NCBI RefSeq assembly: GCF_963378105.1
Contig: NZ_OY726398.1
Location: 4,154,001-4,218,000, forward strand
DNA length: 64,000 nucleotides
DNA from: Mycolicibacter sp. MU0102
Lineage (GTDB): Bacteria; Actinomycetota; Actinomycetes; Mycobacteriales; Mycobacteriaceae
Direction of reading: 5' to 3'
The notes beneath the pieces were generated by a model. The model worked only from the letters and a program-made list of their open reading frames with translations, did no database searches and was not told where the DNA came from. Positions 16,476-24,900 of the stretch are shown here, in pieces. Position numbers and translations under genes: made by a program. Positions within the stretch are counted from its first letter, which is position 1. Each line of letters starts with the position of its first letter.

Positions 16476-17336
16476 ATGAACCGAGCGGACGTCACCTTCC
16501 TATCCGCTGGAACACCCTGCGCGGGCTGGCTCTATCGTCCGAGCGGTTCCTCCGGCGACATCCCGTGCGTAATCATGGCGCACGGTTTCGGGTTGACGCG
16601 CCAGGACGGACTGGCGGGCTACGCAGCGGCGCTGACCCAAGCTGGGGTCGCGGTGCTCGTCTATGACCATCGCCACTTGGGTGATTCGGAAGGTGAACCC
16701 CGGCAACGTATTCGGACCTCAGAGCAGCTCGAGGATCGGCTGGCCGCCATTGCCTTCGCGCGAACACTCGATGGGATTGACCCCAACCAGATCATCCTGT
16801 GGGGCTACTCGCTGAGCGGTGGAACCGCACTCGAGGCAGCCGTCGCAGATCAACACGTGGCCGGCGCGATCCTGCTCTGCCCCTTCCTCGACGGCAGGTG
16901 GCGAACAGTCCACGGCCTGAGAACGCAGCCGCGTAATGCGCTGTGGCTGATGGCGCAGGCGATGCGGGACGCGGTGATACCGGTAGCCGCCGCCCCCGGC
17001 GGCCGCGCCGGACTCACCTTCCCCGGTGAACTCGACGGATTTCTGTCAGTTGTGGCACCGGGTTGGCGCAACGAAGCGCACGCCGGCCTGGCACTGCCGT
17101 TGCCGCGCTGGCGTCCGGTTGCGCAGGCGAGAAAGTTCACCTGCCCAGTGCTGATCCAGGCCGGCGAACGGGATATCTCGGTGTCGGCGCGGGCCATCGC
17201 TCGTGTCGCCGAGCGGGCACCACGAGCGACCCTGAAGAACTACGACGTCGACCACTTCGAACCGTTCTGCGACGGTCATTCGTCCCAGATCATCGACGAT
17301 CAGCTGGGTTGGCTCAGAGCTCTTTCACGAGCCTGA
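16476..17336 (+). CDS. alpha/beta hydrolase
   Basis: This 286-residue cytoplasmic alpha/beta hydrolase has the oxyanion region MAHGFGLTRQDG, the nucleophile elbow GYSLSGG, an acid in GERDISVSA and the catalytic His in DVDHFEPF. It resembles esterase/peptidase-like hydrolases (lysophospholipase or DltE-like), not the C-C hydrolase HsaD. The start at ATG 16476 is chosen because TAGATT stands 7 nt upstream and the protein then begins in the first strand (MNRADVTFLSAG). It converges with hsaB, 14 bp from its end. Substrate unknown. Confidence 0.8.
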   Translation: MNRADVTFLSAGTPCAGWLYRPSGSSGDIPCVIMAHGFGLTRQDGLAGYAAALTQAGVAVLVYDHRHLGDSEGEPRQRIRTSEQLEDRLAAIAFARTLDGIDPNQIILWGYSLSGGTALEAAVADQHVAGAILLCPFLDGRWRTVHGLRTQPRNALWLMAQAMRDAVIPVAAAPGGRAGLTFPGELDGFLSVVAPGWRNEAHAGLALPLPRWRPVAQARKFTCPVLIQAGERDISVSARAIARVAERAPRATLKNYDVDHFEPFCDGHSSQIIDDQLGWLRALSRA

Positions 17337-17350
17337 GACCAACACCGGAA

Positions 17351-17920
17351 TCACAGCCAGGTGTCGTCGGTGGTGGCGGTGAGGAACGCCTCCAGGTCGT
17401 CACGCCAGTGCGCCGGAGTGGTCTTGTCCGGCTCGATGCCGGTGTAATCGCCGCGATAGAACAGCAGCGGCCGCGGCTTCACCTCCGGGACATCCGACAG
17501 CGACTGCACCGCTCCGAACACCACGAAATGGTCGCCGCCGTCGTGCACCGAGGCCACCGTGCAGTCGATGTGGGCCAGCGATCCGCCCAGGATCGGCGAC
17601 CCCAGCGGGGACGGGCTCCAATCCACGCCGGCGAACTTGTCCGGTTCCCGCGAGCCGAAGCGGGCGCAGACGTCCTTCTGCTCCTCGGCCAGGATGTTGA
17701 CGCAGAACTTTCCGCTGGACTCGATGGCCTGCCAGGACCGTGACTGCTTGGTCGGGCAGAACAGCACCAGTGGCGGGTCCAGCGACAGCGCGGCGAACGA
17801 CTGGCAGGCGAAGCCGACCGGCACATCGTCATCCACGGTGGTGATGATCGTGATACCGGTGCAGAACTGGCCGAGTACGTTGCGGAACGCACGCGGGTCG
17901 ATCGAGAGGTCCTCAGTCAC
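17351..17920 (-). CDS. hsaB: flavin reductase HsaB
   Basis: This 189-residue flavin reductase-like protein has the family pattern FCTGITIITT near the N-terminus, then GFACQSFAALSLDPPLVL and GKFCVNILAEEQ. HsaB supplies reduced flavin to the monooxygenase HsaA, which hydroxylates 3-HSA in steroid ring A/B breakdown. It starts at GTG 17920, 2 nt after the hsaC stop, so it relies on translational coupling. In Mtb the arylamine N-acetyltransferase gene nat follows; here hsaB is the last gene. Confidence 0.93.
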   Translation of the reverse strand: MTEDLSIDPRAFRNVLGQFCTGITIITTVDDDVPVGFACQSFAALSLDPPLVLFCPTKQSRSWQAIESSGKFCVNILAEEQKDVCARFGSREPDKFAGVDWSPSPLGSPILGGSLAHIDCTVASVHDGGDHFVVFGAVQSLSDVPEVKPRPLLFYRGDYTGIEPDKTTPAHWRDDLEAFLTATTDDTWL

Positions 17921-17922
17921 CG

Positions 17923-18822
17923 CTACTGCATACCCACAGTGAAGTCATGTCCCCACAAGCTGACCGCGGTGCTCTCCCGGGCCACCCAGTCGTCATCGTC
18001 GACCTCGAGGCCCTCGCAGCCGAACTCGATCTGGAAACCGCTGGGCGCCTTCATGTAGAAGGACAGCATCTTGTCGTTGACGTGCCGGCCCAGGGTGGCG
18101 GCCATCGGCACCTTGCGACGGTAGGCGCGGTCCAGGGCGAGCCCGACGTCGTCGGCACTCTCCACTTCGACCATCAGGTGCACGATTCCGGTCGGAGTCG
18201 GCATGGGCAGGAAGGCCAAGCTGTGGTGACGCGGGTTGCAGCCGAAGAATCGCAGCCAGGCCGGGTCACCGTCAGCGGGGCGGCCGACCATCTGCGGGGG
18301 CAGCCGCATCGAGTCACGCAACCGGAAGCCGAGCACGTCGCGGTAGAAGTGCAGCGCCTCGGCGTCGTCCTTGGTCGACAGCACCACGTGGCCCAGGCCC
18401 TGCTCTTCGGTGACGAACCGGTGGCCGTAGGGGCTGACCACGCGACGGTGCTGCAGCGCCACCCCGTGGAAGACCTCCAGGTGATTGCCCGACGGGTCGT
18501 CGAACGCGATCATCTCCTGGACGCTGCGCTCAGCCAGCTCGGCGGCGGTGGCTTCCTTGTAGGGCGTGCCCTCGGCGTCCAGTCGCTGCCGAATGTCCTG
18601 CAGCCCTGCGGCATTGGCGCATTCCCAACCGGATACCAGCAACCGGTCGGAGTCCCCGGGCACGACCACCAGCCGGGCCGGGAACTCGTCCATCCGCAGG
18701 TACAGCGCACCTTCGGTGGTACCGGATCCCTCGACCATGCCGAGGACCTTCAGCCCGAAATCCCGCCAGGCCGCCATGTCGGTGGCCTGGATCCGCAGGT
18801 AGCCCAGCGAACGGATACTCAT
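17923..18822 (-). CDS. hsaC: extradiol dioxygenase HsaC
   Basis: This 299-residue two-domain extradiol dioxygenase keeps the Fe(II) ligands His145 (GLGHVVLS), His215 (GIVHLMVEV) and Glu266 (FQIEFGCEG). HsaC cleaves the catechol 3,4-DHSA by meta cleavage to 4,9-DSHA in steroid catabolism. The start is ATG 18822 with GGAGG about 9 nt upstream; the protein begins MSIRSLGYLRI as in other mycobacteria. It lies 49 bp after the hsaA stop. The next enzyme of the pathway, HsaD, is normally encoded between hsaA and hsaC and is missing here. Confidence 0.95.
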   Translation of the reverse strand: MSIRSLGYLRIQATDMAAWRDFGLKVLGMVEGSGTTEGALYLRMDEFPARLVVVPGDSDRLLVSGWECANAAGLQDIRQRLDAEGTPYKEATAAELAERSVQEMIAFDDPSGNHLEVFHGVALQHRRVVSPYGHRFVTEEQGLGHVVLSTKDDAEALHFYRDVLGFRLRDSMRLPPQMVGRPADGDPAWLRFFGCNPRHHSLAFLPMPTPTGIVHLMVEVESADDVGLALDRAYRRKVPMAATLGRHVNDKMLSFYMKAPSGFQIEFGCEGLEVDDDDWVARESTAVSLWGHDFTVGMQ

Positions 18823-18871
18823 CGGTGATACCTCCAGCAAGCTCTTCTATGTCCCAGCCAGGTCCGGTCGA

Positions 18872-20062
18872 TCAGACCATGGTGTCGCCGGGCGGCAACC
18901 CGAACTCGTGGTTGCCGAAGATCATGTATGCGCGCTCCGGGTCGTTGGCGGCGTGCACCCGACCCGCATGCGCGTCACGCCAGAACCGCTGCACCGGAGC
19001 GTCGTTGGACAGCGCGGTGGCACCGGCGGCCTCGAAGAGCCGGTCGATGGAGGCGATGGCCCGGCCGGTGGCACGGACCTGGTCACGCCGGGCCCGGGCC
19101 CGCAGCTCGAACGGGATCTCCTGGCCGGCGGACAGCAGCGCGTACTCGTCGCCGACGTTGCCGATCAGCTGACGCCAGCCGGCGTCGATGTCACTGGCGG
19201 CCTCGGCGATCCGGACCTTGGCGAACGGGTCGTCCTTGGCCTTCTCCCCGGCGAACGCCGCACGCACCCGCTTGCCCTGGTGCTCGACGTGAGCCTCGTA
19301 GGCGCCGTAGGCCATGCCCATGATCGGCGTCGAGATGGTGGTGGGGTGAATGGTGCCCCACGGCATCTTGTAGACCGGCGCGGTGTTGGTCTGGTAGCCG
19401 CCGGCGGTGCCGTCGTTCATCGCCCGGTAGGACAAGAAACGGTGCCGCGGCACGAAGGCGTCCTTGACCACGACGGTGTTGCTGCCGGTGCCGCGCAGGC
19501 CCACCACGTGCCAGACGTCGTCGATGCGGTAGTCGGAGATCGGGATCAGGAAGCTGCCGAAGTCGACCGGCTTGCCGTCCTTGATCACCGGGCCACCCAG
19601 GAAAGCCCAGGTGGCGTGGTCGCAGCCCGACGACCAGTTCCACGAACCGTTGACGATGTAGCCGTCGGCGGTTTCGGTGACGACACCGGCGCCCATCGGC
19701 GCGTAGGACGAGGAGATCCGGACGTTGGTGTCCTCACCCCAGACGTCTTCCTGGGCCTGCTGGTCAAACAGCGCCAGGTGCCAGTTGTGCACGCCGATGA
19801 TGCCGGCGACCCAACCGGTGGAGCCGCAGGCACTGGCCAGCCGGCGCACTGCCTCGTAGAAGAGGGTCGGGTCGCACTGCAGGCCACCCCACTGCTCGGG
19901 CTGCAGCAGCCGGAAGAAACCGGCGTCCTCGAGCGCCTTGACGTTGGCGTCAGGCAGCTTGCGCAGGTCTTCGGTCTCCTGGGCGCGTTCGCGCAACTGC
20001 GGCAGAAGGTCGTCGATGGCGGCCAACACCGACTGCGCGTCACGCTGTTGAATGGACGTCAC
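18872..20062 (-). CDS. hsaA: flavin-dependent monooxygenase HsaA
   Basis: This 396-residue group D flavin monooxygenase of acyl-CoA dehydrogenase fold has the typical segments LLQPEQWGG, SSSYAPMGAG and VVGLRGTGSNTVVV. HsaA hydroxylates 3-HSA to 3,4-DHSA with reduced flavin from HsaB. It starts at GTG 20062 with GGGAGG about 7 nt upstream. As first gene of the leftward hsaA-hsaC-hsaB operon and divergent from kshB, it is expected to be controlled by KstR through the operators in the gap. Confidence 0.95.
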   Translation of the reverse strand: MTSIQQRDAQSVLAAIDDLLPQLRERAQETEDLRKLPDANVKALEDAGFFRLLQPEQWGGLQCDPTLFYEAVRRLASACGSTGWVAGIIGVHNWHLALFDQQAQEDVWGEDTNVRISSSYAPMGAGVVTETADGYIVNGSWNWSSGCDHATWAFLGGPVIKDGKPVDFGSFLIPISDYRIDDVWHVVGLRGTGSNTVVVKDAFVPRHRFLSYRAMNDGTAGGYQTNTAPVYKMPWGTIHPTTISTPIMGMAYGAYEAHVEHQGKRVRAAFAGEKAKDDPFAKVRIAEAASDIDAGWRQLIGNVGDEYALLSAGQEIPFELRARARRDQVRATGRAIASIDRLFEAAGATALSNDAPVQRFWRDAHAGRVHAANDPERAYMIFGNHEFGLPPGDTMV

Positions 20063-20126
20063 TAGATTGCCTCCCAGAAGTGAACAGGTTCTTCCGGCCC
20101 GTTTTCCAACCAGCCTAGAGTGAGAT

Positions 20127-20140
20127 TAGAACACGTTCCG
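20127..20140. promoter_or_regulatory. KstR operator (one mismatch)
   Basis: TAGAACACGTTCCG matches the KstR consensus TnnAACnnGTTnnA except for the last base. It lies in the hsaA-kshB gap, 65 bp upstream of hsaA. Together with the perfect site at 20195 it indicates control of both divergent units. Confidence 0.7.
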
Positions 20141-20194
20141 ATTTGTGTCGAGCGGGGTGTTCCTGCAGCTGGTAGCAATACCGGACCACTTTTC

Positions 20195-20208
20195 TGTAAC
20201 CTGTTCTA
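20195..20208. promoter_or_regulatory. KstR operator (perfect consensus)
   Basis: TGTAACCTGTTCTA fits TnnAACnnGTTnnA at all fixed positions. It ends 27 bp before the preferred kshB start (GTG 20236), a position expected to block transcription initiation of kshB. Confidence 0.82.
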
Positions 20209-20235
20209 GTTATGACCGAAGATGAAGGGCGGCCC

Positions 20236-21324
20236 GTGACGGAGACCATTCCGGACGAACCACTCGGTGCTCACGTGCTGGAACTGCAGATCACCGAAGT
20301 CGTCACCGAGACCGACGACGCACGCTCGCTCGTCTTCGGCGTGCCCGACGGGGCGGACGACCCGGAGATCTCCGAGCAGCGGTTGAAGTACTCGCCGGGC
20401 CAGTTCCTGACGCTGCGGATCCCCAGCGACCAGACCGGCTCGGTGGCACGCTGCTACTCGCTGTGCAGCTCGCCCTTCACCGATAGCTCGCTGGCGGTCA
20501 CCGTCAAGCGGACCGTCGACGGCTACGCCTCGAACTGGTTGTGCGACAACGCCCACCCCGGCATGCGCATCCACGTGCTGGCACCCTCGGGCACTTTCGT
20601 GCCGAAGTCCCTCGACACCGACTTTCTGCTGTTGGCCGCCGGCAGCGGGATCACCCCGATGATGGCGATCTGCAAGTCGGCACTGTCGCAGGGCAGCGGC
20701 AAGGTGGTGCTGGTCTACGCCAACCGTGACGAGCGGTCGGTGATCTTCGGCGCCGCGCTGCGCGAGCTGGTCGACAAGTACCCCGACCGGCTGACGGTCG
20801 TGCACTGGCTGGAGTCGGTGCAGGGCCTGCCGAGCCGCGCCGCGTTGGCCCAGTTGGCGGCCCCCTACACCGACCGCCAGGTCTTCATCTGTGGCCCCGG
20901 CCCGTTCATGCAGGCCGCCCGCGAAGCCCTGGAGGCCTGCAAGGTGCCGGCCGAGCAGGTGTATCTGGAGGTGTTCAAGTCGCTGGACAGCGACCCGTTC
21001 GCCGCGGTCAAGATCGCTGACGCCCCCGAAGGCGAGCAGGCCGCAGCGCCGGCCACCGTCGTCGTCGAGCTGGACGGCGAGAAGCACGAGCTGGTGTGGC
21101 CGCGGCACGTCAAGCTGCTCGACCTACTGCTCGACAAGGGTCTTGATGCCCCGTTCTCCTGCCGGGAGGGTCACTGCGGTGCCTGCGCCTGCGAGCTCAA
21201 AAAGGGCAAGGTCACCATGGAGATCAACGATGTGCTCGAACCCCAGGACCTCGCCGAAGGGCTGATCCTGGCCTGCCAAGCCCATCCCGAGACCGATTCG
21301 GTGGAAGTGACCTACGACGAGTGA
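20236..21324 (+). CDS. kshB: 3-ketosteroid-9-alpha-hydroxylase reductase KshB
   Basis: This 362-residue FNR-type reductase has an FAD domain (RCYSLCSSP), an NAD domain (LLAAGSGITPMMAIC, FICGPGPFM) and a C-terminal plant-type [2Fe-2S] domain (CREGHCGACAC with a distant Cys in LACQAH). KshB passes electrons to the Rieske oxygenase KshA, which opens steroid ring B; kshA is not in the window. GTG 20236 is preferred: the protein then begins MTETIPDEPLG, closely matching the Mtb N-terminus, and GAAGGGCGG precedes it. An upstream in-frame ATG at 20212 lies only 3 bp from the KstR operator and is less likely. Confidence 0.95.
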   Translation: MTETIPDEPLGAHVLELQITEVVTETDDARSLVFGVPDGADDPEISEQRLKYSPGQFLTLRIPSDQTGSVARCYSLCSSPFTDSSLAVTVKRTVDGYASNWLCDNAHPGMRIHVLAPSGTFVPKSLDTDFLLLAAGSGITPMMAICKSALSQGSGKVVLVYANRDERSVIFGAALRELVDKYPDRLTVVHWLESVQGLPSRAALAQLAAPYTDRQVFICGPGPFMQAAREALEACKVPAEQVYLEVFKSLDSDPFAAVKIADAPEGEQAAAPATVVVELDGEKHELVWPRHVKLLDLLLDKGLDAPFSCREGHCGACACELKKGKVTMEINDVLEPQDLAEGLILACQAHPETDSVEVTYDE

Positions 21325-21346
21325 CTCAAAGCTAGGTTGGTGCGAC

Positions 21347-21907
21347 ATGAAGCGGTTGTTGATGATCCCGGCATCTTTGACGCTGTTGGCGGCGCTGATC
21401 CCAGCCGCGACAGCCTCGGCGGCCAGTGAGACCAAGACCTCGTTGTTCCCGGTGAACGAATTCGATCAGCTGCAGACGCACAGCTTTGTCGACTGCAGCG
21501 CTCCGCCGCTGTGCCGTTTCACCGTCGGGGTACAGCGGCAGACTCCGGACGGAATGGCCGGGTTCCCGCCCGATCTGTGGGCCCGCCAGAGCACCGAGAT
21601 CCGCTCGTCGAAGCGCACCGCCTATCTGGATGTGCACACCGACGGCGGTGAGGGCTGGTTCAAGGACCGCGGCGGCCCGGGCACCAAGGTGTTCAAGGAC
21701 GGCACCGGCGCGGTGATCCAGTCGATGTACTACGGCGAGGGCCCGCCGGAGAAATACCAGACCAACGGCAGCATCGACGTCCTGGAGTACTCCACCGGCC
21801 GCCCCAAGACCGATGCCAACGTGATCGTCTGCACCCATGTGCAAGTGGTCTACGCCGGGGTCAACCTGACCACGCCGTCCACCTGCGCCCAGACCGTGTT
21901 TTCCTAG
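21347..21907 (+). CDS. secreted conserved protein (Rv3572-like)
   Basis: This 186-residue protein has a Sec signal peptide (about 1-26, cleavage after TASA) and a mature domain with four Cys (VDCSAPPLCRF, IVCTHV, STCAQ), likely two disulfides. Position after kshB and size match Rv3572, an uncharacterised mycobacterial secreted protein. It starts 22 bp after kshB and is likely co-transcribed and under KstR control. It has no known function. Its end converges with the nitrate reductase gene, 11 bp away; in Mtb fadE34 lies next. Confidence 0.8.
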   Translation: MKRLLMIPASLTLLAALIPAATASAASETKTSLFPVNEFDQLQTHSFVDCSAPPLCRFTVGVQRQTPDGMAGFPPDLWARQSTEIRSSKRTAYLDVHTDGGEGWFKDRGGPGTKVFKDGTGAVIQSMYYGEGPPEKYQTNGSIDVLEYSTGRPKTDANVIVCTHVQVVYAGVNLTTPSTCAQTVFS

Positions 21908-21918
21908 CCACAGCTTGA

Positions 21919-24900
21919 TCAGTACACGTCGCGCTGATAGCGACCGGCTGACGACAGCGCCCGCACATGGGCTTTCGCGGCGTCGCGGGCGAGCAGCCCA
22001 TGTCGTGCGGCGATATCGCAGATCGCGCGGTCGACCTCCTTGGCCATCTGGCTCGCGTCACCGCACACGTAGAGGTGTGCGCCGTCTTGCAACCACTCCC
22101 ACACTTCGGCTCCGCGCGCGCGAAGCAAGTCTTGTACGTAGACCTTCTCGGGCTGATCGCGGGAGAACGCCAGATCGAGTTCGGTAAGCAAACCGCTGGC
22201 CTGCATGTCCCTGAGCTCGTCGCGGTAGTAGAAATCGGTGGCGGCATTGCGTTCGCCGAAGAACAACCAGTTCCGCCCGCGATGCCCGAGCGCGCGGCGC
22301 TGCTGCAGGAAGCCGCGGAACGGTGCGACGCCGGTACCCGGCCCGATCATGATCATCGGGGCGTTGGGGTCCGCCGGCGGCCGGAAATGGTTGGTGGACT
22401 GTACGAATATGCCGATCTCGGCATCGTCGCTTCGGTCCGCCAGATATGTCGAGCACACGCCGCCGCGCGGCACTCCCCCACACTCATAGCGCACCGCGCC
22501 TACCGTCACGTGCACCTCGCCGGGGTTGTCGACGCATGCCGACGATATCGAGTACATCCGCGGTGCCAGAGGTTTGAGCACGCCAAGCCAGTCTTCGACG
22601 GTGGCCCGGACCGGGATGGCGGCCAGCACATCCACCGACTGGCGCCCCCACACCCAATCCGACAGCGCAGCCTTGTTCTCCGGCCGCAACAGTTCCACGA
22701 GCTCGCGGTCTTGGCTGCGCTGCGCCACGAATCGCAGCAAATCACCGGTGATACGGGTGATTTCGAATCGCTCGACCAGCGCCTGTCGCAACGGCATCGA
22801 ACCGTGCTCGGCGAGCTCGACGACGTGCGTGCCGTCGAGGCCGGTCACCGTCAGCCATTCGTCTACCAGCGCGGCACTGTTGCGTGGCCATACCCCGAGT
22901 GCGTCACCGGCCTGATAGCTCAGCGTCGCTTCGGGAAGCGCGAACACCAGCTGCCGCACCTCCTTTGTCGAACCCGGGCCGCTGAGCACGGTGTTACGCA
23001 TCAGCCTGGTGCGCAGCGGATTCTTCCTGCTGTACCGACCCGGTTCCCTCGACGAGCGGGCCACGACGGGAGCCGCAACCTCCGGCACAGCCGGAGTCGG
23101 CACGGCGCTCAGGGCCCCGCGAAGCGTTCTGAACCATTCGTCCACGGCGTCGTCGTAATCGGGCTCGCAGTCGACACGGTCCAGGATTCGGGTAGCGCCG
23201 AGTTCGGCCAGTCGGGTGTCGAGTTTGCGCCCGTAACCACAGAAGTCGTCGTAATTGGAGTCGCCCAGCGCCAACACCGCGTAGCGGGTGTCGGTGAGTT
23301 GTGGCGTCCCATCGGCGGACAGCTCTTCCCATAGGACGGCGCCGTTGTCGGGCGGGTCACCGTCACCGGTGGTGCTGGAGACCACGATCAGCTGTCGGGT
23401 TGCCGGCAGTCCGGCTGCCGGGAAGTCGTTCATCGTGTGCAGCGCGACCGGCAGCCCGGCCTCCCCGAGGTGGGCCGCGCAGCGCGCGGCCACCTCTTCG
23501 GCATTGCCGGTCTGCGAGGCCCACAACACCACGATTGACTCTGAGCTCGACCCATCGGCCTGAGGCCCGCTCGCCGACGTTGGGTGCCGGGAGTACAACC
23601 CGGCCAGCAGGCCGTCTACCCACATTCGGGTGGTCGGCTCCAGCGGGGCATTGGCCGGCACCGTCGGCACACCGGTTGCGCTGCGCCCTGCCTCGGTGCG
23701 GAGTGCGGTCAGCAATCCACTCAAGTAGATGCGCTCCATAGGAGCGAATGATGGCACCGTGGTCACGGATTCCCCACTGAGCCCGAACAATTCGATAAGG
23801 GTATCCACCCGGTCCAGGCCGCTGTCCCCGGACTGCGGTATGCCAGGCGCTGTCAATTCGCGCGGCGATTCGACAACAACCTTGGCCAAGGTCACCGCGC
23901 ACGCCTTGTATTCGGGCTGTTGCGATGTCGGGTCGACGGCGTCATTGGTGACGGCGTTGATCGACAGGTACTCACCGAACGCGTCATTCCAGTGGAACGG
24001 TGCGAAGCAGTTCCCCGGACGCACCCGGTCGGTAACCACCGCCGGCAGCACGGCCCGGCCCCGGCGCGAGGCGATCTCCACAGGGTCGTCGTCGACGATG
24101 CCCAGCCGGCCGGCATCGTCCGGGTGGATCTCCACGAACGGTCCGGGGTTGAGCTTGTTGAGCTTGGCGACCTTTCCGGTCTTGGTCATGGTGTGCCACT
24201 GATGCGGCAGCCGCCCGGTGTTGAGCAGGAACGGATAGTCGTCATCGGGCATCTCGTCGGGCAGCAGGTGCGGGCGCGCGAAGAAGACCGCTCGGCCGGA
24301 CTCGGTCGCGAACGCCAGCCGCGGCACGCTGCCGTCCTCGCGGACCAGCTGCGTCTGACTGGCCCCGTCGTTGAGGTAGCGGATGGGGTGGCGGTTCTGC
24401 GCGCTCTCTGGCGGGCACGGCCACTGGATCGGCGTCTGACGCAACCGCTCGTAGGTGATGCCGCGGAGGTCGTAGCCGGTCTTGGGGTTGGCGAATCGTT
24501 TGATCTCTTCGAACACGTCTTCAGCGCTCGAGTAGTCGAACGCCTTGGCGTATCCCATTTCAGCTGCGACACGAGCGATGATCTGCCAGTCCGGCAGCGA
24601 TTGGCCGACCGGGTCGAGCGCCTGTTGAAAGAGTGTGAGATTGCGCTCGGAGTTGACCATCACTCCGTCGCTCTCACTCCACAGCGCTGCCGGCAGCAGC
24701 ACGTCGGCGTAGGCGCTGGTCTCGGTCTCGGCGAACGCATCCTGGGCGATCACCAGCTCGGCCCGTTCCAGCCCTTCCAACACGGTCTTCCGATTCGCCA
24801 CTGTCGCAACCGGGTTGGTGCAGATGATCCAGCACGCCTTGATCTGGCCATCGGCCATCCGAGAGAACATGTCGATGGTTCCGGCGCCCACCTCGGTGCG

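Noticed and set aside
16476..17336. The alpha/beta hydrolase as hsaD
   Set aside because: Its elbow (GYSLSGG) and surrounding sequence resemble esterase-type hydrolases and not HsaD, and it lies on the opposite strand from hsaA-hsaC-hsaB.
20083..20090. AACAGGTT as a third full KstR operator
   Set aside because: Only the inner AACnnGTT core is present; both outer T and A positions mismatch, so it is not listed as an operator.
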